Under the pieces are notes generated by a model. It had not been told where the DNA came from. It ran no database searches and worked only from the letters and a program-made list of their open reading frames with translations. From the NCBI RefSeq assembly GCF_003386235.1, contig NZ_QRDZ01000006.1, positions 1-64,000 of the forward strand: a stretch of 64,000 bases of DNA. Direction: 5' to 3'. This document shows, in pieces, positions 53,036 through 61,739 of this stretch. The stretch's first letter is position 1. Each line of letters starts with the position of its first letter. A program made the position numbers and the translations under genes. The DNA comes from Cohnella phaseoli. Lineage in GTDB: Bacteria > Bacillota > Bacilli > Paenibacillales > Paenibacillaceae.

Positions 53036-53952
53036 GATTCCGTACTTTGAACGAGCTGGCGGAGCTCAGCGTGCGGGAAGGCAAACCGATCTACCGGTTG
53101 ATGCTGGAGGATCAGGCAATGGAGTCGGGACGAACGGCCGAGCGGGAATGGGACAAAATGAAGCAGTATTACGGCATCATGAAGGAAGCCGTAAGGAAAG
53201 GGGCTGCGGCGGAAGGAGGCTCGAGAAGCGGGCTGACCGGAGGAGACGCGAAGCGGACGCTGGATTACGCTCGTCGGCCGGATTCGTCGCTCGCTCTCGA
53301 TGCGGGCAAGGCGATGGCTTACGCGCTGGCGGTGTCCGAGGTGAACGCCTCGATGGGGCGCATCGTCGCCACGCCGACCGCCGGCTCCTGCGGCGTCATT
53401 CCCGGCGTATTCGTCAGCAGTCAGGAGCGGTTTGGCTGGAGCGACGACGATATGGTCGGCGGGTTGTTCTGCGCGGGAGCGATCGGTTATGTGATCGCCA
53501 ACAATTCTTTTATTTCCGGAGCTGAAGGCGGCTGTCAGGCGGAGATCGGTTCTGCGATCGGCATGGCCGCGGGAGCGCTGACGGAGCTGAAGGGCGGCAG
53601 TCCGGCGCAAGTGGTGCACGCGGTCGGGCTCGCTTTGAAAAACACGCTGGGACTCATCTGCGATCCGGTAGCGGGTTTGGTGGAAATTCCGTGTATCGTG
53701 CGCAACGGCTTCGGCGCGGTTAACGCCCTGGCTGCCGCAGATATGGCATTGGCAGGCGTGCGAAGCGTCATTCCGTCGGACGAGGTCATTCAAGTGATGC
53801 TGGAAGTCGGCGGCGCCATGCCGGATATTCACCGCGAGACGGCGCAGGGCGGATTGGCACAGACGCCGACAGGCAGAAGACTTGCCGAGCAGCTTGCTGC
53901 GGGGACGAGGACGTCAGGCGACAGGAAGGATGGGGAGAACGATGGGGAATGA
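53032..53952 (+). CDS. sdaAA: L-serine dehydratase, alpha subunit
   Basis: A 306-residue alpha chain carrying the 4Fe-4S site. Motifs are TPTAGSCGVIPGVF, FCAGAIGYVIANN, GCQAEIGSAIGMAAGAL and CDPVAGLVEIPCIVRNGFGA, which hold the cluster cysteines. The ATG at 53032 overlaps the sdaAB stop. The 3' end overlaps the M20 gene by 11 bases. With the beta chain it forms the active enzyme. Confidence 0.93.
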   Translation: MRFRTLNELAELSVREGKPIYRLMLEDQAMESGRTAEREWDKMKQYYGIMKEAVRKGAAAEGGSRSGLTGGDAKRTLDYARRPDSSLALDAGKAMAYALAVSEVNASMGRIVATPTAGSCGVIPGVFVSSQERFGWSDDDMVGGLFCAGAIGYVIANNSFISGAEGGCQAEIGSAIGMAAGALTELKGGSPAQVVHAVGLALKNTLGLICDPVAGLVEIPCIVRNGFGAVNALAAADMALAGVRSVIPSDEVIQVMLEVGGAMPDIHRETAQGGLAQTPTGRRLAEQLAAGTRTSGDRKDGENDGE

Positions 53953-55159
53953 GGAAATCTATAGAAGCTTACGAGCTTCCGCCGGCGCGATCGAGAGTGA
54001 ACTGATCGCGCTGCGCAGGAAGCTTCATTCGTATCCGGAGCTTAGCTTCGAGGAGGAGCGCACCTCGGATGCCGTCGCCGAGTGGCTGAGCGGCCTGGGG
54101 CTGGACGTCATGCGGCGCGGAGTTGGCGGTCACGGCATTGTGGCCGAACTGGCTGGCAGTCGACCGGGGCCGCGCATTGCCCTGCGCGCGGACATGGACG
54201 CGCTGCCGATCCAGGAGGAGAGCGGTTTGCCGTATGCGTCGCAAGTGCCGGGCGTTATGCACGCCTGCGGCCATGACGCGCATACGGCGATGCTGTGCGG
54301 CGCGGCGAGATTGCTGGCTGAGCGCCGGGAACGTCTCTCCGGCAGCATCCGGCTGCTGTTTCAGTCGGCGGAGGAGATCAACGCCGGGGCGAAAGCGATG
54401 ATCGGGCAGGGGGCGCTGGAAGGCGTGGACGAAATCTATGGTTTGCACAACTTGCCCACGCTGCCTGCCGGTCAAGCGGGCACACGCTTCGGGGCGCTGA
54501 TGGGTTCCGTCGATCAGTTCGAGGTGACCGTGACGGGCCGGGGAGGGCATGGCGCCCTGCCGGAGCAGTGCGTCGATCCGGTCGTGGCGGCGTCGGCGAT
54601 CGTGATGGCGCTGCAGACGGCGATCAGCCGCGAGCTATCCCCGTTCAGTCCGGCGGTCGTGACCGTTGGCAGCGTGCACGGCGGCGCTGCTTATAACGTG
54701 ATCCCGGAGCGAGTGGAGCTTGCCGGGACAGTGCGAACTTTCTCTCCGGACGTTCAAGAGAAGATGCCGGATCGACTGCTAAGATTAATCAACCGAACCG
54801 CAGAAGCTTATCGGTGCGAGGCGGAACTGCGCTATATCCGGCATGTGCCGGTGCTTGTCAACCGCGACGATTGCGTCCGCCATGCGGAGGCGGCGATCGA
54901 TGCGGTTCTTGGCCGGGAAAACCGGATCGAAGCGCCCCCGGTGCTGGCGGGGGAGGATTTCTCCGTCTATCTTCAACGCGTGCCGGGCTGCTTCATCTGG
55001 CTCGGCTCGGGACCGGAGAACGGAGCCGAGCAAGCATACGGTCTTCACCATCCCCGCTACATGCTGAATGAAGACTGCCTAGCGGACGGCGCGGCGCTAT
55101 TGGCCGCGATTGCGATGAGCAGATTGGATGACGAGGTGCCCGGGAAAGGCATCGAATAA
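53942..55159 (+). CDS. M20-family amidohydrolase/aminoacylase
   Basis: A 405-residue M20D metallohydrolase. The motif order is LHSYPELSFEEERT, RADMDALPIQEE (metal Asp), HACGHDAHTAML, FQSAEEINAGAK, GLHNLPT and the dimerisation region, then GEDFSVYLQ near 340. It should remove acyl groups from amino acids or similar. The ATG at 53942 has GGAAGGATGGGGAG upstream and lies inside sdaAA, so the genes are coupled. Longer readings have no site. Confidence 0.88.
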   Translation: MGNEEIYRSLRASAGAIESELIALRRKLHSYPELSFEEERTSDAVAEWLSGLGLDVMRRGVGGHGIVAELAGSRPGPRIALRADMDALPIQEESGLPYASQVPGVMHACGHDAHTAMLCGAARLLAERRERLSGSIRLLFQSAEEINAGAKAMIGQGALEGVDEIYGLHNLPTLPAGQAGTRFGALMGSVDQFEVTVTGRGGHGALPEQCVDPVVAASAIVMALQTAISRELSPFSPAVVTVGSVHGGAAYNVIPERVELAGTVRTFSPDVQEKMPDRLLRLINRTAEAYRCEAELRYIRHVPVLVNRDDCVRHAEAAIDAVLGRENRIEAPPVLAGEDFSVYLQRVPGCFIWLGSGPENGAEQAYGLHHPRYMLNEDCLADGAALLAAIAMSRLDDEVPGKGIE

Positions 55160-55309
55160 CGGCGAAGAGATTAAGCGAACGAGGGACGGCAAGCGGAACG
55201 GCAGCCGAATCGCCTCGTTTCGTTCCTTTTTGCCTCGATTGTCCCCTTAACGCCCGCGTCGGTTGTTTTTAGAATGAAAGCATGCGACGCAAACGAAAGG
55301 GGAAAGGTC

Positions 55310-57382
55310 ATGGGCGGCAAACAAGCGGAATGGATCTGGTATCCGGGGGATTTCGAAATCTGGCTGCGTCGGGAGGTCGAGCTGAGACGGGACGAGCGGA
55401 AGTCGACGATCGCGCCGATCTGGCGCGTCGACAGTCCTTATACGGTCGTCAGGTTCCGGAAAAAAATCAAGCTGGACCATGCAGAAACGGTGACGTTCTT
55501 GGCGGACGGGGAGCTGCGCCTGCAAATCGGCGAGAGGACGATTGAGCATCCTGAGCGAGGCGTGAGGCTGGAGGAGGGGGAGCACGCGATAATGGCGCAG
55601 GTTCATCATCTCTCCCGCGTTCCGGCGCTGTTCGCGAAAGGGGAGACGATCGTCACGGACGAGACGTGGGAGGTCGGTCCCTTATGGCATTCCGGCTTCG
55701 AGCGCGCCGGTCGGGGGGGCTTCCGCGATCCGGCCGTTCCGCCGGCCGATTTTCGGCTCGAGACGGAGCCGCTGGCCGCCGCGAGCGTTCGACGCGAAGG
55801 GAGCTCGCTCTTCGTCGATTTCGGCCGGGAGACGTTCGGCTATGTACGGCTTCACGCGATTCGGGGAGAGGGAGTTGCAAGGCTTGTCTACGGGGAATCG
55901 GAGGAGGAGGCGAACGACTTCGAGCATTGCGAGACGTACGACGAGCTCCTCGTCTCGGAGCGGGACGGGGAGGAAGCTACCGTACCGCATTCCAGAGCCT
56001 TGCGGTACGTCCGCATTCATTGCGGCGACGGCTTAAGCGTTGGCGGCGTTTCGCTGCTTTACGAATATTTGCCGTTGGTTTACCGGGGCAGCTTCCGTTC
56101 GTCCGACCCGCAGCTTAACCGCATATGGGATGTATCGGCATATACGTTTCATTTGAACGCCCGCGAATTTTTTCTGGACGGGATCAAGCGGGATCGCTGG
56201 GTCTGGTCCGGAGACGCCTACCAAAGCTATCTCATGAACTATTATTTGTTCTTTGATCTGCCGATTACCCGGCGAACGATCGTCGCGCTCAGAGGGAAGG
56301 ACCCGGTCGCGCATCACTTGAACACGATTTTGGACTATACGCTTTATTGGTTTATGGGGCTGGACGATTACTATCTCTATACGGGGGATCTGGCGTTTAT
56401 TCGGGAACAGTACGGCTCCATGCTTCGCCTGATGGCCTTTTGCGATTCCCGGTGCAATGATAACGGCATGCTGGAAGGGCGGCCGGAGGACTGGGTTTTC
56501 GTAGATTGGGCGGATATGAGCAAGGAGGGCGAGCTTTGCTTTGAACAAATGCTGTACTGCCTGGCTCTGGAGACGGTTGTGCGGTTCTCCGAATTGCTTG
56601 ACGACGGCGAGACGGGCGAGCGCTATCGTTCGAAAGCCGGAAAGCTGCGCCAAGACATTCGCAGGACGTTCTGGGACGAGGAAAAGGGCGCGTACGTTCA
56701 CCGGAGGTTACACGGCTCGATCGATTCGTTCGTGACAAAGCATCCGAATATGTTTGCGCTGCTGTACGGCTTTCTGGAACCGGAGCAGGTCGACAGGGTG
56801 AAGCGTGAAGTGCTGCTGAATCCGGACGTTCCGTCTATTACGACGCCCTATATGCGGTTTTACGAGCTGGCCGCCTTGTGCGAGATCGGCGAACAGTCAA
56901 GCGTGCGGGAGGAGATCGCGGCCTATTGGGGCGGGATGCTCGAGCTGGGGGCGACTTCTTTCTGGGAGGAATACGATCCCGTCGTTCCGTTGCCCGACCA
57001 GTATGCGATGTACGGCAGGAAATACGGCAAGAGTCTCTGTCACGCCTGGGGAGCGAGCCCCTTATACTTGCTCGGCAAATATTTCCTCGGAGTGACTCCG
57101 GCGAAGCCCGGTTACGAGGAAGTACAGATCCGTCCTGCGCTGGGCGGGCTGGAATGGATTGAAGGCCGCGTCCCCGTTCCGGCCGGAGAGGTGTTCGTGT
57201 ATATGGACCGGAAGAGCATCCGCGCTGCGGTTCCGGCCGGAACGGGACGCCTTCGATTCCGCAGCGGGACGGTTCCGACGTGCGCCGACGGCGACCTCGT
57301 TCTCCTGACCGACGGATGGTACGAGCTCCTTCTCGACTCTCCGGGCCGCGAATACGAGGTCCGGTTCACTCCGACGGCTTGA
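55310..57382 (+). CDS. Alpha-L-rhamnosidase-type glycoside hydrolase (GH78)
   Basis: A 690-residue protein. N-terminal beta domains (about 1-260) precede an (alpha/alpha)6 catalytic domain (about 270-590). The GH78 acid region is DGIKRDRWVWSGDAYQSYLMNYYLFFD, followed by PEDWVFVDWADMSKEGELCFEQM and the C-terminal FWEEYDP. A beta-sandwich ends the protein. No signal peptide is present, so it works inside on imported rhamnosides. The ATG at 55310 follows AAAGGGGAAAGG. The stop overlaps the convergent AraC gene by 17 bases. Confidence 0.85.
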   Translation: MGGKQAEWIWYPGDFEIWLRREVELRRDERKSTIAPIWRVDSPYTVVRFRKKIKLDHAETVTFLADGELRLQIGERTIEHPERGVRLEEGEHAIMAQVHHLSRVPALFAKGETIVTDETWEVGPLWHSGFERAGRGGFRDPAVPPADFRLETEPLAAASVRREGSSLFVDFGRETFGYVRLHAIRGEGVARLVYGESEEEANDFEHCETYDELLVSERDGEEATVPHSRALRYVRIHCGDGLSVGGVSLLYEYLPLVYRGSFRSSDPQLNRIWDVSAYTFHLNAREFFLDGIKRDRWVWSGDAYQSYLMNYYLFFDLPITRRTIVALRGKDPVAHHLNTILDYTLYWFMGLDDYYLYTGDLAFIREQYGSMLRLMAFCDSRCNDNGMLEGRPEDWVFVDWADMSKEGELCFEQMLYCLALETVVRFSELLDDGETGERYRSKAGKLRQDIRRTFWDEEKGAYVHRRLHGSIDSFVTKHPNMFALLYGFLEPEQVDRVKREVLLNPDVPSITTPYMRFYELAALCEIGEQSSVREEIAAYWGGMLELGATSFWEEYDPVVPLPDQYAMYGRKYGKSLCHAWGASPLYLLGKYFLGVTPAKPGYEEVQIRPALGGLEWIEGRVPVPAGEVFVYMDRKSIRAAVPAGTGRLRFRSGTVPTCADGDLVLLTDGWYELLLDSPGREYEVRFTPTA

Positions 57383-57812
57383 CGCTCAAATTCGCTCTGT
57401 AATCGGCGGGCCCGTAACCCGTCCGGTCCTTAAACGTTCGGCTGAAGTGCTTCCAATCCCGGTAACCGAGTCTTTCGGCGAGCTCGTAGATTTTGATGCC
57501 CGGTTCCGAGAGCAGCCTTCTAGCTTCCTCGATCCGCAGGTCGGTCAAGTATTCCAGGAAGGTTTGCCCGGCCCGCTTGCGGAACAATCGGCTCAGATGC
57601 GACCGGCTGACGTACGTCAGCCGGCTAACGTCTTCCAGCGTGAGCGGTTCCCCGAGATGATCGCGCATATATTTTTTGGCTTTGGCCATAATTTGCCCTT
57701 CCCGTTCCTCGGGGTCGAGCTGCAGGTACAAGCCGTTAATTCGCTCGCTGAGCCCGTGAAACAAAACGTCTTCGTCGCGGGCCTTGGCTGACGGTATACG
57801 AGTTTTTCGCAA
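57366..57812 (-). CDS. AraC-type protein, DNA-binding part only
   Basis: A 148-residue protein that is mostly the AraC double HTH (about 45-140: LTLEDVSRLTYVSRSHLSRLFRKRAGQ and IYELAERLGYRDWKHFSRTFKDRTGYG). AraC regulators are normally 250-300 residues, and no sensor domain precedes it: an in-frame stop lies just upstream of the TTG start at 57812. It could be an N-terminally truncated gene or a compact regulator of the convergent GH78 gene. The first 35 residues look like the tail of a sensor domain, which favours truncation. Confidence 0.65.
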   Translation of the reverse strand: MRKTRIPSAKARDEDVLFHGLSERINGLYLQLDPEEREGQIMAKAKKYMRDHLGEPLTLEDVSRLTYVSRSHLSRLFRKRAGQTFLEYLTDLRIEEARRLLSEPGIKIYELAERLGYRDWKHFSRTFKDRTGYGPADYRANLSVKPSE

Positions 57813-57873
57813 GTCCTGAGATCATGTCCTTGTCGCAATAATACGAACTTCCGAGGCAGCTCCTCCTCCTTAA

Positions 57874-57912
57874 TTTACCTTCCGTTAACAAAGTACGGGA
57901 CTACAAATAACG
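57874..57912 (+). promoter_or_regulatory. PhoP-box-like array before the CBS-GGDEF gene
   Basis: TTTACC (57874), TTAACA (57885), CGGGAC (57896, poor) and ATAACG (57907) at 11-bp steps. The first pair with spacer TTCCG repeats the arrangement before phoP and pstS2. It ends 71 bases before the ATG at 57984. Confidence 0.55.
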
Positions 57913-57983
57913 AGACCGTGTTAAGGTGAAGAAAAACAAACGGATCTCGTTAGCAGGGAAACGTCGTGCGGAGGTAGGACGTC

Positions 57984-60290
57984 ATGATGAAGGAGATCGA
58001 AGGCTGGTTGGATCGCGAGATTGTCAAATACGGGCTGAGCGCTGACGGACAACCGCAGCGCTGCGGCTTGTTTGTCGTGCGGTGGGAGAGCGGAAGCGGG
58101 CATAACGGCGACTCGCCGGCTCGCGTCGCGCGTTTGCTGCGCTTAATCGCACTGCGGCTGTCGAAGCTGTCGAGCTCGGTGAAGGGGTGGGCGCCATCCG
58201 GCGAAGGTTTGGTTCTGATCGTCGTATTCTCGCCGGAGGAGAACGACGATTGGGCGTCGGCAGACCTCTCGCCGGGCAGAATGGCGTTTCTTATCCGAGA
58301 TACGGCGCAGCGAGCGCTGCTGGAGTTCGGATGCTCCGAAATGACGGCGGCGGGCGGCGGTATCCGCAGCGGATTTGGTTGGGCAGTCGGCAAGGACGGT
58401 CGGACGCTTCCGAGTACCGCCGGTCCCCGAGAATGGGAAGCCGCGCTGCTCAACGCTTATGAGACCGCCTGGAAGCATATGTTTTTCTCCTCTGCGCCGC
58501 TCATCCGGTTTCCGCTGGAGGAACTGCGTGAATCCGCGGCCGATTTCGATTTTTCGGTTCGCTACTTGCCGATCGTGTCGCTGCTCGACGGTTCGTTGTA
58601 CGGCTACGAAGCCGTTCCGATCGGAGGGCGCAAGGGAGAGCGGATCGACCTGCGCTCCTTCTACGCCCAAGCCGACCAATCCGGCAAGCTGTTCGAGTGG
58701 GATCGCCGTTTTCGGGAGGCGGCGATTCGGGGGCTGCCGTCCCGCAACGGAGACGTGAAGCTGTTTCTCCCCGTCCCCGCCAAAATTATTTTCGATCCGA
58801 GGCTTTACCCCGGAAGCACGCTGCGGAGAATCGAAGCGGCGAATCTGCGACCGGAGCATGTCGTGCTCGTTCTGATCGACGGGGACAACGAATCGGCAGC
58901 GATGACCGGATCGGCTTTGAAGCATTATCGCAATCAAGGCTTTCGGATTTCGATATCGGGAATCCGGCCGGAGCTGGATTCGCTGCGCAAAATGATAGAT
59001 CTGCATCCCGACTACGCGCGTCTGGACGTCGACTGGATTCGCGGCGAGACGCCCGACTCGGTGGAGGGGAGCTTGCTGCAAGCGTTGATCGCTCTGTCGC
59101 GCAAGGAGCAGATTGTCTTTATCGCCGGGGGACTCGATCGGGAGGCTCTGTTGCCGGGCCTTGTCGCCAGCGGAATGCACTACGCCCAAGCGGAGCAGTC
59201 TGCTGAATCGGGAACGGAGAGCGTGCAGGCCCAGAAGGAGCGGATTGCCAAGCTGCAAGCCCTCATTCGGGCGGAGGTCGGCAAGAGGTTTACGGGAGCG
59301 GCCGGTACGATGGCCGCCTTGATTAATCCGGTAAAGCAGTTTAGCCGGGATACGCCGGTGTCGGAGGTGTCGCGCCATTTCGAGCAGCACCGCGAAGCCC
59401 AAGGCGTCGTGATCTCGGAGGCGGGCAGGCCGATCGGTTTATTAATGAAGGAAAAGCTGCTGCAGCTGCTGTCCGGTCAATTCGGACTTCCGCTTTACTG
59501 GAATAGGCCCGTCGGCAAAATTATGGACACTCATCCGGCCATCGTCGAAGAGTCGGTTACGGTCGATCAGGCGTCGCAGATGGCGATGGCGCGCGAGCCG
59601 GACAAGCTGTACGACGAGGTCATTATAACCAGAGACGGCCAGGTGGCGGGAATCGCTTCGATCCGTTCCATGCTGGAATGGGTATCGCAGGCCCGCGTGA
59701 AGGCCGCGCAATGGGCGAATCCGCTGTCCGGGCTTCCCGGCAACGAGCCGATCCGCAGAGAAGTGGATCGCAGGCTCGCCGAGGGTCGGCCGTTCGCAGT
59801 GCTGTATGCGGATTTGGATCATTTCAAATGGTATAACGACCAGTTCGGATTTCAGCGGGGAGACGACGTTATCCGCTATACGGCGGAGACGCTTGTTCAG
59901 GTGTCGAGGGAGCGCCCAAACGGCGATTGCTTCGTCGGTCACATCGGTGGCGACGACTTTATCGTGCTTTCTTCCGAAATCGATGCGCTTGAATCGGCGC
60001 ACGAGACGATCGCCAAGTTCGAGCAAGGAATCGGCGCTTACGCTCCGACTCACTCGGAGCCGGCGTTCGACCGCTCGGGACAGCTGCTGGAGGAGCCGGC
60101 CTTGTCCCTATCGCTCTCTCTGATCCTATGTCGATCAACGGCAGGCTGGACGGCGGAGGCGCTCTCGAAGAGGGCGGCGCTGCTGAAGAAACAGGCCAAG
60201 CGCCAGCGCGGCAATTCGATCGCATGGGAGGAACTCGCGGATCGCGAGTCGACAGATATGCGAGAGGAGATGGAATTAACGGGGCGTTAA
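57984..60290 (+). CDS. Degenerate EAL, CBS-pair and GGDEF signalling protein
   Basis: A 768-residue cytoplasmic protein. Residues about 1-160 are an uncharacterised alpha/beta region. About 185-410 is an EAL-like domain that has lost its site (YGYEAVPIGG where EAL is expected). A CBS pair follows at about 455-575 (VVISEAGRPIGLLMKEKLLQLL, PVGKIMDTHPAIVEE). The GGDEF domain fills about 590-735, with VLYADLDHFKWYNDQFGFQRGDD and the variant GGDDF. Making c-di-GMP is plausible but the E-to-D change may reduce it. The start has GGAGGTAGG. A PhoP-box-like array lies upstream; the EAL gene follows. Confidence 0.82.
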   Translation: MMKEIEGWLDREIVKYGLSADGQPQRCGLFVVRWESGSGHNGDSPARVARLLRLIALRLSKLSSSVKGWAPSGEGLVLIVVFSPEENDDWASADLSPGRMAFLIRDTAQRALLEFGCSEMTAAGGGIRSGFGWAVGKDGRTLPSTAGPREWEAALLNAYETAWKHMFFSSAPLIRFPLEELRESAADFDFSVRYLPIVSLLDGSLYGYEAVPIGGRKGERIDLRSFYAQADQSGKLFEWDRRFREAAIRGLPSRNGDVKLFLPVPAKIIFDPRLYPGSTLRRIEAANLRPEHVVLVLIDGDNESAAMTGSALKHYRNQGFRISISGIRPELDSLRKMIDLHPDYARLDVDWIRGETPDSVEGSLLQALIALSRKEQIVFIAGGLDREALLPGLVASGMHYAQAEQSAESGTESVQAQKERIAKLQALIRAEVGKRFTGAAGTMAALINPVKQFSRDTPVSEVSRHFEQHREAQGVVISEAGRPIGLLMKEKLLQLLSGQFGLPLYWNRPVGKIMDTHPAIVEESVTVDQASQMAMAREPDKLYDEVIITRDGQVAGIASIRSMLEWVSQARVKAAQWANPLSGLPGNEPIRREVDRRLAEGRPFAVLYADLDHFKWYNDQFGFQRGDDVIRYTAETLVQVSRERPNGDCFVGHIGGDDFIVLSSEIDALESAHETIAKFEQGIGAYAPTHSEPAFDRSGQLLEEPALSLSLSLILCRSTAGWTAEALSKRAALLKKQAKRQRGNSIAWEELADRESTDMREEMELTGR

Positions 60291-60314
60291 CATAAACTCC
60301 GAATTTCGTTAACA
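60276..60314 (+). promoter_or_regulatory. PhoP-box-like array before the EAL gene
   Basis: TTAACG (60276), TTAACA (60287), TCCGAA (60298, poor) and TTAACA (60309), all at 11-bp steps; TTGCTA (60320) continues the phase. The array overlaps the last codons of the preceding gene. It ends 46 bases before the GTG at 60361. Confidence 0.6.
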
Positions 60315-60360
60315 AAAGCTTGCTACATTTATATTCGCGAATATTTTTACGGGGAAGCTG

Positions 60361-61602
60361 GTGTTCAATCGAATGGCAACGTCCTGGTTCGGCATAGAGC
60401 AACTCATCGATCGAATCGAACATCATCCTTCTATCGGCCTTATCGGCATCGATCTGTCTGAATGGAGCGGCGGCCTGGCGACCAAGTTCAGGGAAGAGGG
60501 CTTCGAATGGGAAAATTGGCTCTCCAGATCGATGAACCGGAACGATTTGTGGTTTGGCGACGAAGTGTCGGGACATCTGTGGCTGTACGCAGGTTTGCCT
60601 AATTCGTTGCAGGCGGACGAGGGAGACCGATATTTGCGGGCGATGGCCAAGCGGGTCAAGGAAGCGATCGCCGCGGAATCGGTAGGCAAGGTTCGGCATA
60701 CGCGGCCGACCTCGGGCCAGAAGGAGCGGGGAATCGGCTACGCCAGCTTGCAGGGGCTTGAGAGGGCTAGCGTCAAGGACGTCGTCTACGACGGCGTCGT
60801 GAAGGCGACGGAACGAATCCGGGAATCGCTAAGCGGGCATCGCGATTGGGAGCTTCGCTGCGAACTGGAACGCCTGCTGGCGGAAAGCAGCATCAAGAGC
60901 GTCTACCAGCCGATCGTAAGGCTCGGCGACGGAAAGATTTTCGGCTACGAGGCGCTGACGAGATGTCCGGAGGGGAGCATGTTCGACGGTCCGCTCACTC
61001 TGTTCAGATTCGCCGAAAAAAACCAGATGGCCCTCGCCCTTGATCGTCTGGCCAGGGAAACGGCAATTCGGCATTCTCCGGCACTCGGAGCTATGCAGAA
61101 AATCTTTATCAACGTCACGATGAGCATTATTAACGATCCGCATTTTGTATCCGGCCAGACGGTGCGTTGGCTGAACGAGAAAGGGATACATCCGGGACAG
61201 GTCGTGTTCGAGCTGACGGAGAGAAGCTCGGTCGACGATTTCGAGGCGGCGGAAAAAATATTGGCGCATTACCGCACGCAAGGCTACGAAATTGCCATCG
61301 ACGACGCGGGAGCCGGGTATTCTTCCTTGCAATCGATCGTCGAGCTGCGTCCCGACTACATTAAAGTAGACCGTTCGCTCGTCCGTCAGGCCGACAATGA
61401 CGAGATGAAAAAGCACATGCTGCGCACGTTCGTCCGTTTCGCGAAGAAGATGAATATCCGCACGGTCGCGGAAGGCATCGAACGTCCGGAAGAGCTGAGG
61501 CTGCTTCGTGCGATGGGATTCGATTACGCGCAAGGATATTTGATCGGTAGGCCGAGCGAGCAGCCCGCAGCTGCGAATCCGGGAGCCATCCCCAAAGTCT
61601 GA
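60361..61602 (+). CDS. EAL-domain c-di-GMP phosphodiesterase
   Basis: A 413-residue protein. The first 160 residues are a degenerate GGDEF-like or sensor region. The EAL domain (about 175-400) keeps the active-site set: YEALTR, INVTMSIIND (Asn), FELTER (Glu), IDDAGAGYSSL (Asp pair), YIKVDRSL (Lys), VAEGIE (Glu) and AQGYLIGRP. It should linearise c-di-GMP to pGpG. The start is GTG at 60361 after GGGGAAG; an ATG at 60373 is weaker. It lies 70 bases after the CBS-GGDEF gene and ends in a strong terminator. Confidence 0.9.
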   Translation: MFNRMATSWFGIEQLIDRIEHHPSIGLIGIDLSEWSGGLATKFREEGFEWENWLSRSMNRNDLWFGDEVSGHLWLYAGLPNSLQADEGDRYLRAMAKRVKEAIAAESVGKVRHTRPTSGQKERGIGYASLQGLERASVKDVVYDGVVKATERIRESLSGHRDWELRCELERLLAESSIKSVYQPIVRLGDGKIFGYEALTRCPEGSMFDGPLTLFRFAEKNQMALALDRLARETAIRHSPALGAMQKIFINVTMSIINDPHFVSGQTVRWLNEKGIHPGQVVFELTERSSVDDFEAAEKILAHYRTQGYEIAIDDAGAGYSSLQSIVELRPDYIKVDRSLVRQADNDEMKKHMLRTFVRFAKKMNIRTVAEGIERPEELRLLRAMGFDYAQGYLIGRPSEQPAAANPGAIPKV

Positions 61603-61625
61603 GGACTGGGGATAGGCTCCCTTTT
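61581..61625 (+). terminator. Terminator overlapping the end of the EAL gene
   Basis: GGGAGCC (61581-61587) and TCCCCA (61589-61594) pair with TGGGGA (61607-61612) and GGCTCCC (61615-61621), followed by TTTT. The left arm lies within the last codons of the gene. Strong. Confidence 0.85.
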
Positions 61626-61739
61626 GCGTCGCAGGTCCGGGGTGCGGCCCGTTCCGCACTTATGGTATGATTAATCTGTATAGGTCCGATTTTTTTGAAC
61701 TAGCAATTAACCCAATGTCGGCGAGGTGGACGAACGGCC

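Noticed and set aside
53882..53941. Upstream extension of the M20 gene
   Set aside because: The extra residues are out of family and lie in the sdaAA frame region; a proper site precedes the ATG at 53942.
61626..61739. Antisense or leader RNA before polA
   Set aside because: Only a weak promoter-like stretch (TATGAT near 61667) and a short T-run are seen; no stable hairpin.
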